From: Thermoplasmata archaeon
GTDB lineage: Archaea > Thermoplasmatota > Thermoplasmata > Thermoplasmatales > GCA-001856825
Assembly (NCBI GenBank): GCA_021797855.1
Contig: JAJZYX010000004.1
Span: 1-64,000, forward strand
Reading direction: 5' to 3'
Length of the DNA: 64,000 bases
Below the pieces are notes generated by a model. That model saw nothing but the letters and a program-made list of their open reading frames with translations, was not told the DNA's origin and did no database searches. A program made the translations under genes and the position numbers. Of the stretch, positions 15,283 through 24,408 are shown piece by piece. Each line of letters begins with the position of its first letter. Position 1 is the first letter of the stretch.

Positions 15283-18135
15283 CTACGTCAGTGTCAGGTA
15301 GTTGTACATCAGATCGCCGCCTCCACCCATCATAACGTTCTCTTGGTAGTCGATTATGGTGGATGGGGTCACGTGCGAGTTCATGATCCAGAACGCGCTA
15401 GACTGATCCAGGTAGACGTAGAACGTCATGTTCACAAGCATCTCGTTCAGTGCGTGGAAGTTTTGCAGTGCTATCGTTGGGTTTCCAGTTTCGCTTCCAT
15501 TCAGGTACCAGTTTACCATTTCCGTGAGGTTCTGATACTGTATCTTCATTCCTGGTAGGGAGCTTACCGGGTTGGACGAGTTGTTGAACCAGGACGGGAA
15601 CATTCCGTTTGGTCCGGGATAAGTACTGACATCTGATGGATATGCCATTGGTCCCATATAGTCCGTAGGATACGGGTAATCAGGCGCCCATCCGAGCTCA
15701 TAGATTGGAGCAGGATTTGATCCGGGTACCATCCAGCTCAGCAGTGTTGTGAATGGCTCAGGTTCTACCGGGAATGACGCACCAGTTATGAAAGTTGCGA
15801 GATTTGTTCCCCATGTCGTTGCACCTTCCACATCTACTGGGTCTGCGCTGAATATAGATATGGGGATGTTGAGTGGAGCTCCGTTGTACATAATCGTACC
15901 TCCAGTTCCCACGGAAAGTCCTTCCGCAGAGAAATAGGCTGAATGTACGAAGGCTGTCCAGTTCTGTTCTGCATAAGTAAGATTATATTGTGGTAGTGAA
16001 ACGCCTGCAGCTTTTAGGGTCGCATTGCTCTGATACCCGAGCATTCCGTTTGGTAGCATACCCGCATATCCCGTACCGAACGTTGTATTGTATACCGCAT
16101 TACCTACCTGCTCTGCCAGATAATAGGGGTAATTGTAGGCATCCGCAAATGCCCTTCTTACCTGGATGGAGTCAAAGAAGGTCTGTGGAACGTTGGCGGA
16201 TGGGAAGGTCTTTGCCAGCAGTGTTTCATTGATGTTCGCGTTGAGGTTGTACCAGAAGATAGATATCGTTGGGAACGGGTAAACTTTCACTATGCCTGAC
16301 CTCTCCAGACCCTGGACTAGATACCAGTCGCTGCTGGGTATGCCGGCTGTATATGCGTACCCTGACTTGAGTTGCAGATACCTCGTGGATTCTTGTCCGA
16401 TGTACTCGATGATGACCATCTTTATCGCTGGTCTTGGTTCATGCCCCCCAGCCGGTGGATTGTAGTTGGGATTTGCTGTAAGAACCACCTCAGACGCGGG
16501 TACGGTGTAATCTACCGTGTAAGGTCCGCTTGCCATTACGTTGTTCACCAAGTAACTTATGTAATCGCCAGCGCTTCCGTGTGCCTGATAGGCGGCGAAA
16601 TCAGATGCGTTCCATCCAATTCCTCCACCGTGTGCCTGAACCCAGGATGCATCAAGAATCATGACTCCGCTGGTGAATCCCATTATCTCGAATACTAGCG
16701 AGGGGGCCATCGGCTCCTGGAAGTGGAAGGTCACGTTATTCGTAGCGTTGTTCCAGGTTATGTTCTGTGTTATGTTCCAGAAGGTGTTGGATGCATAATA
16801 GTTCCCGGGTAGCAGGTACTGGGCGTTTATCCATCCTGGGGTACCTGGTGATCCAGCATCAAATAGCAGGTCTCTGATGAACGAGAATGCAACGTCCCAT
16901 GCGGTTACCTTGCTACCATCTTGGAATGTTGCATTAGACCGTATGTGGAATGTGTAGTTCTCGTACGGCTTTATTGTTACGTTGTAGCTTCCGCTGTATC
17001 CAGCCACTGCGGGATTCACATGAACTGTGTAGTTAGCCCAGTTCGTGTTTATTCCTCCGTTTGTTGTTGATGGAAGGTATGCAGCCAGGTACGGGAAGAA
17101 CTGAGATGAGCTGCTTCCATTGTAGCCGACAAGTGTTGCCATTGTGTTTAGAAGAATCTCATAGCTAACTGTGTCGTATGCAACAGCAGGGTCTAAGGTC
17201 TTGTAACCTCCTGTCTCAGCCTCTGCATTCACGAATGCGAATGTGGTAGTTGCCGCCTGGTATGCCTTTGCTGTAGAGAATGACGGGATGTCGGAATAAT
17301 AGGCCGTGTCAAACACTCCCATCGAGGTGTTAACTGCACCAGATGAGGCGTTAACTGCAGCGGTGTAGGTAGTCACTTCAAGCTGGTAGTATCCTGTATT
17401 CAGGGTCAGGTTGTATATGGCGCTGCTTATGGGCAGTTCGTACTGGCCCGCAGACATGTTAAAGTAGTACGGAAGGACCACTGAATTCACTTCAGACCCG
17501 TTGAACGATACTGTTAGAGTCTGTGAGACCACCTGGTAGCTTGAGTTTGCTGGCGGAGTGAAGTAAGCCAGCAGCAGAGATAGCGTTGTTCCGGGAGCGT
17601 ACACCCAGCTTCCGTTTATAAGCGGGCTAGAGGACGCTGACTGCAGTGCTATATCTCCGTAAGAATCAGTTGCAGGCAGTGCAGATGATGCTGCACTCAC
17701 TCCTACAGGTATAAGCTCCATGTTGCTCGTGTATGTTGTTGTTGGATAGTTCACGACGTAGTACACGTAGAAGTTCCCTGGACTCGTGTAGGTGTGTGAT
17801 ACGTTCACATAGTCAGATCCGGAATATGGAATCACCTGTGGTGCTCCATCTCCCCAGTAAAGGTCTATGCTGTTGAACATTCCGTTCGTCTTTATTGATA
17901 TGTTGTAAGGCGTATTGTACTGAGCCACTGTACTTGCTGACTGTATACTGGCTGTTGTTCCTACTGGCACCTTTGGTGTCGGGTGGTAGAATGCAAAGAC
18001 GCCGAGGGCAGCTATAATCACCACCAAGACGATGATTATCGCATACCACTTTGCGTTAGACGTTCCTTGCTTCTTGGGAGGTTGAGGTGCCGGACCTGGC
18101 ATCGATGGTTGGTTGTCTTTCTGATCAGTTGTCAT
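15283..18135 (-). CDS. Membrane-anchored peptide-binding protein (SBP family 5)
   Basis: A 950-residue extracellular solute-binding protein. A Pro/Gln-rich cytoplasmic head (1-28) leads to one transmembrane anchor (about 30-50, WYAIIIVLVVIIAALGVFAF). Next comes a PKD-like beta domain (about 58-130, with LYWGDG and VNVSHTYTSPGNFYVYYVV), a further beta-rich region, and the family-5 binding domain (about 275-945, including YTFHIRSNATFQDGSKVTAWD). It has many N-x-S/T sequons, expected for a glycosylated surface protein. ATG at 18,135 follows GGAGG at 18,145-18,149; an upstream ATG at 18,171 lies before the probable mRNA leader. It should deliver peptides to DppBCDF. Confidence 0.92.
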   Translation of the reverse strand: MTTDQKDNQPSMPGPAPQPPKKQGTSNAKWYAIIIVLVVIIAALGVFAFYHPTPKVPVGTTASIQSASTVAQYNTPYNISIKTNGMFNSIDLYWGDGAPQVIPYSGSDYVNVSHTYTSPGNFYVYYVVNYPTTTYTSNMELIPVGVSAASSALPATDSYGDIALQSASSSPLINGSWVYAPGTTLSLLLAYFTPPANSSYQVVSQTLTVSFNGSEVNSVVLPYYFNMSAGQYELPISSAIYNLTLNTGYYQLEVTTYTAAVNASSGAVNTSMGVFDTAYYSDIPSFSTAKAYQAATTTFAFVNAEAETGGYKTLDPAVAYDTVSYEILLNTMATLVGYNGSSSSQFFPYLAAYLPSTTNGGINTNWANYTVHVNPAVAGYSGSYNVTIKPYENYTFHIRSNATFQDGSKVTAWDVAFSFIRDLLFDAGSPGTPGWINAQYLLPGNYYASNTFWNITQNITWNNATNNVTFHFQEPMAPSLVFEIMGFTSGVMILDASWVQAHGGGIGWNASDFAAYQAHGSAGDYISYLVNNVMASGPYTVDYTVPASEVVLTANPNYNPPAGGHEPRPAIKMVIIEYIGQESTRYLQLKSGYAYTAGIPSSDWYLVQGLERSGIVKVYPFPTISIFWYNLNANINETLLAKTFPSANVPQTFFDSIQVRRAFADAYNYPYYLAEQVGNAVYNTTFGTGYAGMLPNGMLGYQSNATLKAAGVSLPQYNLTYAEQNWTAFVHSAYFSAEGLSVGTGGTIMYNGAPLNIPISIFSADPVDVEGATTWGTNLATFITGASFPVEPEPFTTLLSWMVPGSNPAPIYELGWAPDYPYPTDYMGPMAYPSDVSTYPGPNGMFPSWFNNSSNPVSSLPGMKIQYQNLTEMVNWYLNGSETGNPTIALQNFHALNEMLVNMTFYVYLDQSSAFWIMNSHVTPSTIIDYQENVMMGGGGDLMYNYLTLT

Positions 18136-18174
18136 CGACAATTTCCTCCAAAATCTCGAGCTCCCATTCAAATA

Positions 18175-18187
18175 CCTTTATTAAATG
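18175..18187 (-). promoter_or_regulatory. TATA-like box of the binding-protein gene
   Basis: The reverse strand reads CATTTAATAAAGG, predicting a start of transcription near 18,155 and a leader of about 20 nt that contains GGAGG. The remaining 18,190-18,393 shows no gene; see the rejected C/D-box note. Confidence 0.45.
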
Positions 18188-18393
18188 TTTTCCTTCCGAG
18201 AGTATTTGAGAGTTGCTTGGCGAATAAGATAAATTGATAAGATTAAGCAGGCCTTGATTGCGGTATTGAAGTTAGGTGATGATAATTCGATTGCATCAAG
18301 GCGCATTCTCCAGTATCCTTGACACTACAGAGGAATGCTGAACAATAGGAAAGCTTAAGGGTTATACTTTTAGAATATACCTCTGGAACGGAG

Positions 18394-19320
18394 TTATAGC
18401 ACGAATTTACCTATCTCCTTTGGAAACAGGACCACATCAGAAATACGTTCCGCTCCCAGTATGAACCTCACGAATCTCTCAATTCCGATTCCGAAACCTG
18501 CCGAAGGGGGTATGCCGAGCCTTGCAGCCTCCAAAAGGAGCGCATAATCCTCCTTCCTCTGCCCTTTCTTGGCTATTCTCTGTAATATCCTCTCATATTT
18601 GTATTCCCTTTCCCCCCCGCTGATGGCCTCTCCATAACCTAGGGGGTAAATCAGATCCATATCCATAAGAACCCCTTCCTCATCGTCCTTCTCCCTGTCG
18701 TAGAACTCCCTTTCCATCAGGGGTATGTCTATGATCCAGAAAGGCTCCTCTGCCTCCTGGCTCATCTTAGTTTCAAAGTTTTTACCATATTCCTCCACTG
18801 CGTCAAGATATCTCACCTTCCTGAAGGGCCTTTTGTACCTCCTAAGTCCCGGATTTAGGCTTCCTCTATCCAGGGCATTCAGGACATTTTCAATTGCATC
18901 ATCGATCATTCCTTCTGCGATCTTCATCACAAATTCCCTTCCTTTTCCCTTCACCTCAAGGTCCAGTTGAGTGAATTCCGCCAGGTGTCTTCCCGTACCT
19001 CTTCTTTCCAGGGGTTCAAGTCTTATGTTAGGGGAGAAGGAGTATATCTTGTCGAAATGGACAAGGGCAAGCTGCTTGTGAAATATCATGGATTTAGTCA
19101 GGCGGTATCTATAACCGTAATAACTAAGAGTTGGGTCGTCCACCGGGTGATTGAGAGGGTCTGATATTGGTGAGATGATGACAGGATTTATCTCAAGGAA
19201 ACCTAACCTGTCAAGGTATCTTTTCATCGATCCCCTGATTATGGTGTTCACTTTTGTGCCCAGATATATCTTTTCCTTGTCCCTGTGGAAGAAACCTTCT
19301 ATCGGACTAGCCTCAATCAT
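18394..19320 (-). CDS. Archaeal asparagine synthetase (AsnRS-like, AS-AR type)
   Basis: A 308-residue class II synthetase core related to asparaginyl/aspartyl-tRNA synthetase but without the N-terminal OB-fold anticodon domain. Visible are IRLEPLERRGTGRHLAEFTQ (motif 2 area), GYGEAISGGEREY and the C-terminal GFGIGIERFVRFILG (motif 3). Such stand-alone cores in archaea make asparagine from aspartate and ammonia or glutamine (known for Pyrococcus). The open frame reaches 19,410, but that part overlaps the divergent promoter; ATG at 19,320 gives the usual length. The AsnC/Lrp gene lies directly across the divergent promoter. Confidence 0.85.
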   Translation of the reverse strand: MIEASPIEGFFHRDKEKIYLGTKVNTIIRGSMKRYLDRLGFLEINPVIISPISDPLNHPVDDPTLSYYGYRYRLTKSMIFHKQLALVHFDKIYSFSPNIRLEPLERRGTGRHLAEFTQLDLEVKGKGREFVMKIAEGMIDDAIENVLNALDRGSLNPGLRRYKRPFRKVRYLDAVEEYGKNFETKMSQEAEEPFWIIDIPLMEREFYDREKDDEEGVLMDMDLIYPLGYGEAISGGEREYKYERILQRIAKKGQRKEDYALLLEAARLGIPPSAGFGIGIERFVRFILGAERISDVVLFPKEIGKFVL

Positions 19321-19388
19321 AAGGACTGGAATAATATCATCCGGATTACTTTTAGGTCCATGCGGATGTACTTTTTGATTAGAAAAGG

Positions 19389-19408
19389 TTATAATAAGAA
19401 TATATATC
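19389..19408. promoter_or_regulatory. Shared AT-rich promoter between asparagine synthetase and the Lrp/AsnC regulator
   Basis: TTATAATAAG (19,389-19,398) is about 25 nt before the ATG at 19,416 and TATATATC follows. Both divergent genes must start from this 95-bp gap, a natural place for autoregulation. Confidence 0.5.
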
Positions 19409-19415
19409 AAACATT

Positions 19416-19859
19416 ATGAAAACTATTGATGATATAGATAAACAAATTGTAAACTATCTAATGGAGAATGGAAGGGACAGGGTTACGTACATCGCGGATG
19501 CCCTGGGATTGAATAGGGTGACCGTTGCCCAAAGGATAGAGAGGCTGGTTAAGACAGGGGTCATAAGGCGATTCACTGTTAAGCTCAACTACGAATCACT
19601 GGGGTTGGATGTTCTGGCCTTCGTTTTCATCTCCTTCAAGAAGACTGACGGGACGACCCAGGAGGAGCTTGCCAAGATGATTTCCGAAATGGAGGGTGTT
19701 GAGGAGGTGCACATCATAGCCGGAGAATTTGACATAATTGCGAGGGTCAGGGCAAGGAACCTAAGGGAGCTCGGAGAGAAGGTTGTTAACAAAATAAGAA
19801 GCTATGAGGGAGTGGAAAACACGTTTTCACACCTCGTCTTCCAGACGATAAAGGAATAG
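19416..19859 (+). CDS. Lrp/AsnC-family transcriptional regulator
   Basis: A 147-residue regulator with an N-terminal helix-turn-helix (DDIDKQIVNYLMENGRDRVT, recognition helix around NRVTVAQRIERL) and a C-terminal RAM effector-binding domain (about 62-147, LAFVFISFKK, then VEEVHIIAGEFDIIARVRA). Its divergent placement against asparagine synthetase mirrors the bacterial asnC-asnA arrangement and suggests control by asparagine or another amino acid. Probably leaderless. The neighbouring geranylgeranyl reductase gene is convergent and unrelated. Confidence 0.93.
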   Translation: MKTIDDIDKQIVNYLMENGRDRVTYIADALGLNRVTVAQRIERLVKTGVIRRFTVKLNYESLGLDVLAFVFISFKKTDGTTQEELAKMISEMEGVEEVHIIAGEFDIIARVRARNLRELGEKVVNKIRSYEGVENTFSHLVFQTIKE

Positions 19860-19861
19860 GG

Positions 19862-20953
19862 TCAAATCCTGACAGATCTTGATATGAAGTCAGTGAGAGC
19901 AGATGGAATCCTGAACGGAAACGAAAAAAGGATATAGAGTAATGCCCGAGAAGGATAGTCAACATCTCCTACCCTGTTGACTCCAGAGATGCTAGAGGAG
20001 ACCATTGGTACCCACAGCCAGTAGTGCTTTTCGTACCTATCCAGGAGCTGACGTATCTTGAAATCCCTACTTATTTCCTGGCCAAAAGATCTTTGCCAGT
20101 TTTTCTGATAATCTCCAAGAACATCCTCCCCCTTTTCAATGGCTCTAGACAGAGTAATACCGGAATTCAGGGCAGCATAGAGCCCCCCTCCTGTTGTGGC
20201 CTTACTTAGGCCTGCAGCATCACCTATTAGGAATCCCCCACCTTTACCAAGTTCCGTGGGTCCGAGAGGGATGAGACCACCTCTCTTCCTGATTACTCTC
20301 TCGCTTCCTGCAATCCCCCTCACGACTTCCTCGCTTCTTGCTCCGGATGCACCTATCTCAACCTCGTCACCGTTTGGGACTTCCCAGGAGAAGAAGTCCG
20401 GGGTTCTCGTCCTGTCGAGGTATATCTTCACTTCTTCTGATTTCCGGGCCACATCGTATTGAATAGAACTCAGCAGGCGGGGAGATCGTATCCCAAGCCC
20501 TCTTCTCACCGTACTAGCTGGCCCGTCCGCCCCTATTATGAACCTTGATTCCACCTTCTCATACCCTTTCCTGGATTTGAGAAGAGATACTGTCCTGCCA
20601 CCACTCTGATGGAACTCTGTCAGGCTTGTCCTAAGGGCCAGTTCGGCGCCTTCAGACTGCGCCATATCTGCCAACTTAACGTCTAGAGCCACCCTGTCAA
20701 TCACCCTCATCCTGTCTGATTTTAGAGTGAATGATCCCAGCGGGGTGGTGACTTCTGCACTTGCCGGCTTTCCGACAACAAGGTCCTCACCAACCATGTC
20801 TACGACTCTTCTGTCCACCAACCCGGAGCAGTGATTTGGAATCCCTATCCTCTCCTTAAGGTCGATGATCTTTACCCTGAACCCCTTCCGGGACAGCTCG
20901 TAGGATATATTGGATCCTGCGGGCCCGGCACCAACGACAAGAGCGTCGTACAC
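19862..20953 (-). CDS. Geranylgeranyl reductase family flavoprotein
   Basis: A 363-residue FAD enzyme. The dinucleotide site is VVGAGPAGSNISYEL (6-20), NHCSGLV follows near 40-46, then the second FAD motif IIGADGPAS and GFLIGDAAGLSKATTGGGLY. This is the archaeal family that saturates geranylgeranyl chains of membrane ether lipids. It is shorter than Thermoplasma GGR (about 400 residues) at the C-terminus. Starts with GTG at 20,953, 26-30 nt from an AT-rich box shared with the divergent S15 gene. Which lipid it reduces cannot be told from sequence. Confidence 0.88.
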   Translation of the reverse strand: MYDALVVGAGPAGSNISYELSRKGFRVKIIDLKERIGIPNHCSGLVDRRVVDMVGEDLVVGKPASAEVTTPLGSFTLKSDRMRVIDRVALDVKLADMAQSEGAELALRTSLTEFHQSGGRTVSLLKSRKGYEKVESRFIIGADGPASTVRRGLGIRSPRLLSSIQYDVARKSEEVKIYLDRTRTPDFFSWEVPNGDEVEIGASGARSEEVVRGIAGSERVIRKRGGLIPLGPTELGKGGGFLIGDAAGLSKATTGGGLYAALNSGITLSRAIEKGEDVLGDYQKNWQRSFGQEISRDFKIRQLLDRYEKHYWLWVPMVSSSISGVNRVGDVDYPSRALLYILFSFPFRIPSALTDFISRSVRI

Positions 20954-21007
20954 TCGGACCCATTAAAACTTAAGTATTAAAACTAAATGGGCTGCAAAGG
21001 TGCAATA

Positions 21008-21463
21008 ATGGCAAGGATGCATACGAGGAAAAGAGGGAAAGCATCATCTAAACGTCCGGTCAGGGAGGGTAAGCCCAGCTGGGTTACTATAGGCAGCGAA
21101 GAACTTGATCAGCTGATAGTGAAACTCAAGAGGGAGGGACTCACCAAATCCAAGCTGGGAATGATCCTGAGGGACCAGTATGGCATCCCCAAGGTTAAGG
21201 AACTCAGAGGCATTAGAATTTCAAAGATCCTTAAGACCAATGGGATAGAGGATCAGGTGCCCGAGGATCTTTCTGCCTTGCTGTCTAAGGCGGTCAACCT
21301 TAACAAGCATCTAGTCCTGAACCCAAAGGACCTCAAGAACAGAAGGGGCCTGGAACTTGTTGAGGCAAAAATAAAGAGGCTTAGCGATTACTACAAGAGG
21401 AAGAGCAAGCTTCCTGCGAACTGGAGCTACTCCAAGGCAGCCTCAGAACTCAGTGTCAAATGA
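21008..21463 (+). CDS. rps15: Small ribosomal subunit protein uS15
   Basis: A 151-residue archaeal/eukaryal-type S15, starting MARMHTRKRGKASS. The N-terminal archaeal extension (1-70) is followed by the S15 core with KNRRGLELVEAKIKRLSDYY near the end. The ATG at 21,008 is preceded by AAAGGTG; the ATG at 20,987 is too close to the TATA-like box. It binds the central domain of 16S rRNA. Coupled to the next gene by ATGA, an arrangement common in archaea (rps15 with a RecJ-like gene). Confidence 0.96.
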   Translation: MARMHTRKRGKASSKRPVREGKPSWVTIGSEELDQLIVKLKREGLTKSKLGMILRDQYGIPKVKELRGIRISKILKTNGIEDQVPEDLSALLSKAVNLNKHLVLNPKDLKNRRGLELVEAKIKRLSDYYKRKSKLPANWSYSKAASELSVK

Positions 21464-22779
21464 TATCGATCAACGAGGAATACGCATCAAAATTTGAAGA
21501 GGCAAGGAAGGTAATAGAGAAGGAGAGTTTTTTCAGGGTTTTCAGCCATTATGATGGCGACGGTGTTTCTTCTGCACTAATAATAGCGGAATCGCTTAGG
21601 AGGCTCCACAAGGGGTTCCATCTCTCGTTCCTCAGGTCGATGGAACTGGACGCCAAGAAGGAATCCGGAGAGCACCCTATAATCCTCAGCGATCTTGGAA
21701 CGGAAGTACCGTCAGGCATAAAACCTGAGGCAGGGGTGATAATTCTTGACCATCATATGTTCTCAGGTGCTGATCGACAGGGGGTCATAAATCTGAACCC
21801 GAGGAGGTACGGCTATGACGGCACCAGGGAGGCCTGCTCCAGCACAGTTTCCTTCCTTCTTTCTCTTGCAATCGATCCCTCTAACTACGACCTATTTCCT
21901 GCATTCATTGCTGGCGTCATAGGAGACAAGCAGAATATTGGAGGTTTCAGCGGTATAAACGCGAAAATTGTAGAAGATATGAAGGGAAGGTATCAGTCGA
22001 CAAAGGACCTGAACTTTTTCGGGAAATCAATATCCGAAGGGATATACCTCTCCATAGAACCGTACTTCGACGGCCTCAGCGGGAACCTGGAGGGTTCCAG
22101 ATATTTCCTCCAAAACCTCGGGATAGACCCAGATTCCCCAGTTTCAAGTCTCAGGACAGACGAGAAGGAGAGGATAGTAGATTCACTGACTATCCAGCTT
22201 GTCAGGCAGAATGCCGCAAGGGAGGGGTATGAGACACTTGTAAACGATACTTTCATTTTCAAGGACATCGGCTTGAGCGGCAACCAGGCCAGCGAATATT
22301 TCGATGCCGCGGGAAGGAACGGAAGGATGGGTCTACCGACATCATGGTTCATGGGGTATGAAGATGGCAAGGAGGAAATGGAGGAACTTTACAGCACGCT
22401 CAGGAAGGAGGCCCTCGAACAGATCAGGAAGTCCTACGCTTCCAGAAAAGAATTCGATAATTTTCATTTGGCATACGTAGAGAACCCGAATCTCGCGGGC
22501 GTGACTGCTAGTACAATGATGCTTTACCTTGTATCTGGCCGGAAGCCGGTAATAGCCCTTTACAGGAATAAGGGAACGAAGATTTCCGGCAGGGGCACAA
22601 GGGAGCTGTTATCGAAGGGGTTGGATCTCTCGAAGGCAATTGGGGAGGCTGCCGAAAGTGTCGGGGGTCACGGAGGGGGCCACAACATAGCTGCCGGGGG
22701 AGAGATACCCTTCGATAAGGAGGAATCATTCCTTAGAAGGCTCAACGAAGTGTTGGGTGATCAGATTGGAAATACCTAA
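21460..22779 (+). CDS. RecJ-like DHH-family single-strand exonuclease
   Basis: A 439-residue DHH/DHHA1 protein. Motif I is HYDGDGVSSA (30-39), a downstream Asp sits in ILSDLGTE (about 78), the DHH triad is 97-99, and GVIGDKQN supplies motif IV. The DHHA1 domain ends with ESVGGHGGGHNIAAGG. Archaeal RecJ-like proteins of this kind act on DNA or RNA ends and associate with the CMG replication helicase (GAN/RecJ family). Overlaps rps15 by four bases and the next gene by 23. Confidence 0.9.
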   Translation: MISINEEYASKFEEARKVIEKESFFRVFSHYDGDGVSSALIIAESLRRLHKGFHLSFLRSMELDAKKESGEHPIILSDLGTEVPSGIKPEAGVIILDHHMFSGADRQGVINLNPRRYGYDGTREACSSTVSFLLSLAIDPSNYDLFPAFIAGVIGDKQNIGGFSGINAKIVEDMKGRYQSTKDLNFFGKSISEGIYLSIEPYFDGLSGNLEGSRYFLQNLGIDPDSPVSSLRTDEKERIVDSLTIQLVRQNAAREGYETLVNDTFIFKDIGLSGNQASEYFDAAGRNGRMGLPTSWFMGYEDGKEEMEELYSTLRKEALEQIRKSYASRKEFDNFHLAYVENPNLAGVTASTMMLYLVSGRKPVIALYRNKGTKISGRGTRELLSKGLDLSKAIGEAAESVGGHGGGHNIAAGGEIPFDKEESFLRRLNEVLGDQIGNT

Positions 22780-23503
22780 GGGGCATCCAAGATATGAAAG
22801 CCTCAAGAGGAGAGAGGCCCTGATAGATTTCTATGAAAAGGGGATTGTTACGGTCTCCGGGTTGATATCCCACGGGAGGGGGGAGGCTTTCGATTACATC
22901 ATCGGGGAAAAGAGCAGGCCGTTCGCGATCGAGGCCGAAAAGGCGGCTCTTGACAGGATTCTCAATTCAAGGAATGCCGTCATATCTGTTAATGGGAACG
23001 TTGCAGCGCTCGCCGGGAAGGAGATAGCTGACTTCGCAAGGAAGTTCGGGGTGACGGTGGAAGCAAACATATTCTACTGGTCGAAGGAGAGAATGGAGAA
23101 GATCGTCTCACTTTTCAGGAGGATGGGGTTGGAAGTCTTGGGAATGAATCAGGATGCTCTTATACCAGGTCTCGACAGCAACAGGGGAAAGTGTGAAAGC
23201 GCGGGCATATTCTCTGCCGACACGGTGCTCATACCTCTGGAGGATGGGGACAGGGCAGAAGCCCTCAAAAAGATGGGGAAGTTCGTTATATCCTTGGACC
23301 TCAACCCACTCTCCCGGACATCCAGGTACAGTGACATCACCATAGTTGACGATGTCACAAGGACATTCAGGAATTTCTTGGAATTCAGGGAGAGCGATTA
23401 CTCAGGACACTCATCATCCTTCAACAACGCAAGTAATGTGAAAGAGGCAATATCCTTCATGGCGGACAGGTTGCGATCACTGAAAAACTGGCCAGACCTA
23501 TGA
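22757..23503 (+). CDS. 4-phosphopantoate--beta-alanine ligase (archaeal phosphopantothenate synthetase)
   Basis: A 248-residue protein of the archaeal PPS family, which joins 4-phosphopantoate to beta-alanine in coenzyme A synthesis. Diagnostic segments are IPKGHPRYESLKRREALIDF, then GLISHGRGEAFDYIIGEKS, NAVISVNGNVAALAG, and SLDLNPLSRTSRYSDITIVD with DDVTRTFRNF near the end. The start is GTG at 22,757 (TTG at 22,766 is possible), 23 bases inside the RecJ gene. No pantoate kinase is present in the window. Confidence 0.92.
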   Translation: MIRLEIPKGHPRYESLKRREALIDFYEKGIVTVSGLISHGRGEAFDYIIGEKSRPFAIEAEKAALDRILNSRNAVISVNGNVAALAGKEIADFARKFGVTVEANIFYWSKERMEKIVSLFRRMGLEVLGMNQDALIPGLDSNRGKCESAGIFSADTVLIPLEDGDRAEALKKMGKFVISLDLNPLSRTSRYSDITIVDDVTRTFRNFLEFRESDYSGHSSSFNNASNVKEAISFMADRLRSLKNWPDL

Positions 23504-23917
23504 TTTTTCCTTAAGCATCCTTATGATCTTTCTCGTCCCGTCGAACTCGCTCTCTGAGTATTTGGATATCCTTACCACCTTGAGGTCAATACCCCTCTTC
23601 TTTCCTTCATTCACAATCTCTTCAGGATCAAAATTCTGGTCGTAGCCCAGGGTAACTATGTTCGGTCTCACCGTTGTCAATATGTCATAAATGTTGCCCT
23701 CGACCCCAAGTATTGCCCTGTCAACGGGCTTCAAGGCTGCAACCATTGCAACCCTAATGTTCTCTGGAATGAAGGGACGTCTCTTCATCTTCTCTGCCAC
23801 CGAATCCCTCGCAACTACCACAACCAGCTCGTCACCGAGTTTCTTTGATTCCGTAAGGAAGTGCACGTGACCGGGATGCAGTATGTCAAAAACACCAGTT
23901 GCGAGGACCCTTATCAT
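23498..23917 (-). CDS. ribL: FAD synthetase RibL
   Basis: A 139-residue cytidylyltransferase-fold enzyme with ATGVFDILHPGHVHFL (HxGH at 14-17) and the C-terminal YSESEFDGTRKIIRML in place of bacterial ISSTxIR. This matches archaeal RibL, which adenylates FMN to FAD; glycerol-3-phosphate cytidylyltransferase relatives are the alternative. Its 3' end overlaps the convergent ligase gene by six bases. It complements the ribB-ribC-ribH operon near 44-46 kb. Confidence 0.88.
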   Translation of the reverse strand: MIRVLATGVFDILHPGHVHFLTESKKLGDELVVVVARDSVAEKMKRRPFIPENIRVAMVAALKPVDRAILGVEGNIYDILTTVRPNIVTLGYDQNFDPEEIVNEGKKRGIDLKVVRISKYSESEFDGTRKIIRMLKEKS

Positions 23918-23951
23918 TGAGCAGGCTATTCAAGCCGGCTAAATAATTATT

Positions 23952-24404
23952 TCAGTCAAGACTCTTCTCAAGCCTGATAGCATTTCTCGATCCCCGGTAT
24001 GGGGTGCGGTAGTAGTTCAGTACCAGCTCCTTGACCTTGTATCCACTGCGTACGTAAAGATTCAGTGCGGAGACATTTTTCTCAAACGTCTCGAGCACAA
24101 TTCTGGAACACCCCCTCTCCTCGGATACCCTGTCAACTTCCCTTATGAGAATCTTGCCAATTCCCGTTCCCTGATAATCAGGATCTACTGCAATACTCTC
24201 GAGGTGAGAAATGCTCGAGTTCTTCCTGAAGTAAACGGTGGCATATGCCACAATAGTTCCATCGACCGTCGCTACAGTTGTGACTGAGTTTGCTATGGCG
24301 AGCATGTATTGGAGCGCTTGGTGATCGTAGGCATGCTCCCCGAATGCTCTGTTTTCGACTTTCTCAATCCCTTCCAGGTCGCCTAAATTGCCCCTCCTTA
24401 TCAT
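23952..24404 (-). CDS. RimI-like GNAT N-acetyltransferase
   Basis: A 150-residue GNAT protein. The acetyl-CoA motif is SIAVDPDYQGTGIGKILI (Q/RxxGxG/A), with the RimI-like ending ALNLYVRSGYKVKELVLNYYRTPYRG. It probably acetylates protein N-termini, as archaeal Ard1/RimI does. I place the start at ATG 24,404, just past the stop of the acidic mini-ORF; ATG at 24,419 is possible. The longer open frame to 24,443 is the out-of-phase reading of Asp/Glu codons in that mini-ORF. Confidence 0.85.
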   Translation of the reverse strand: MIRRGNLGDLEGIEKVENRAFGEHAYDHQALQYMLAIANSVTTVATVDGTIVAYATVYFRKNSSISHLESIAVDPDYQGTGIGKILIREVDRVSEERGCSRIVLETFEKNVSALNLYVRSGYKVKELVLNYYRTPYRGSRNAIRLEKSLD

Positions 24405-24408
24405 GGGT

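Noticed and set aside
18276-18341. Possible C/D-box small RNA (GTGATGATA ... CTGA)
   Set aside because: The boxes are about 55 bases apart, longer than usual, and no D'/C' pair or terminal stem was seen.
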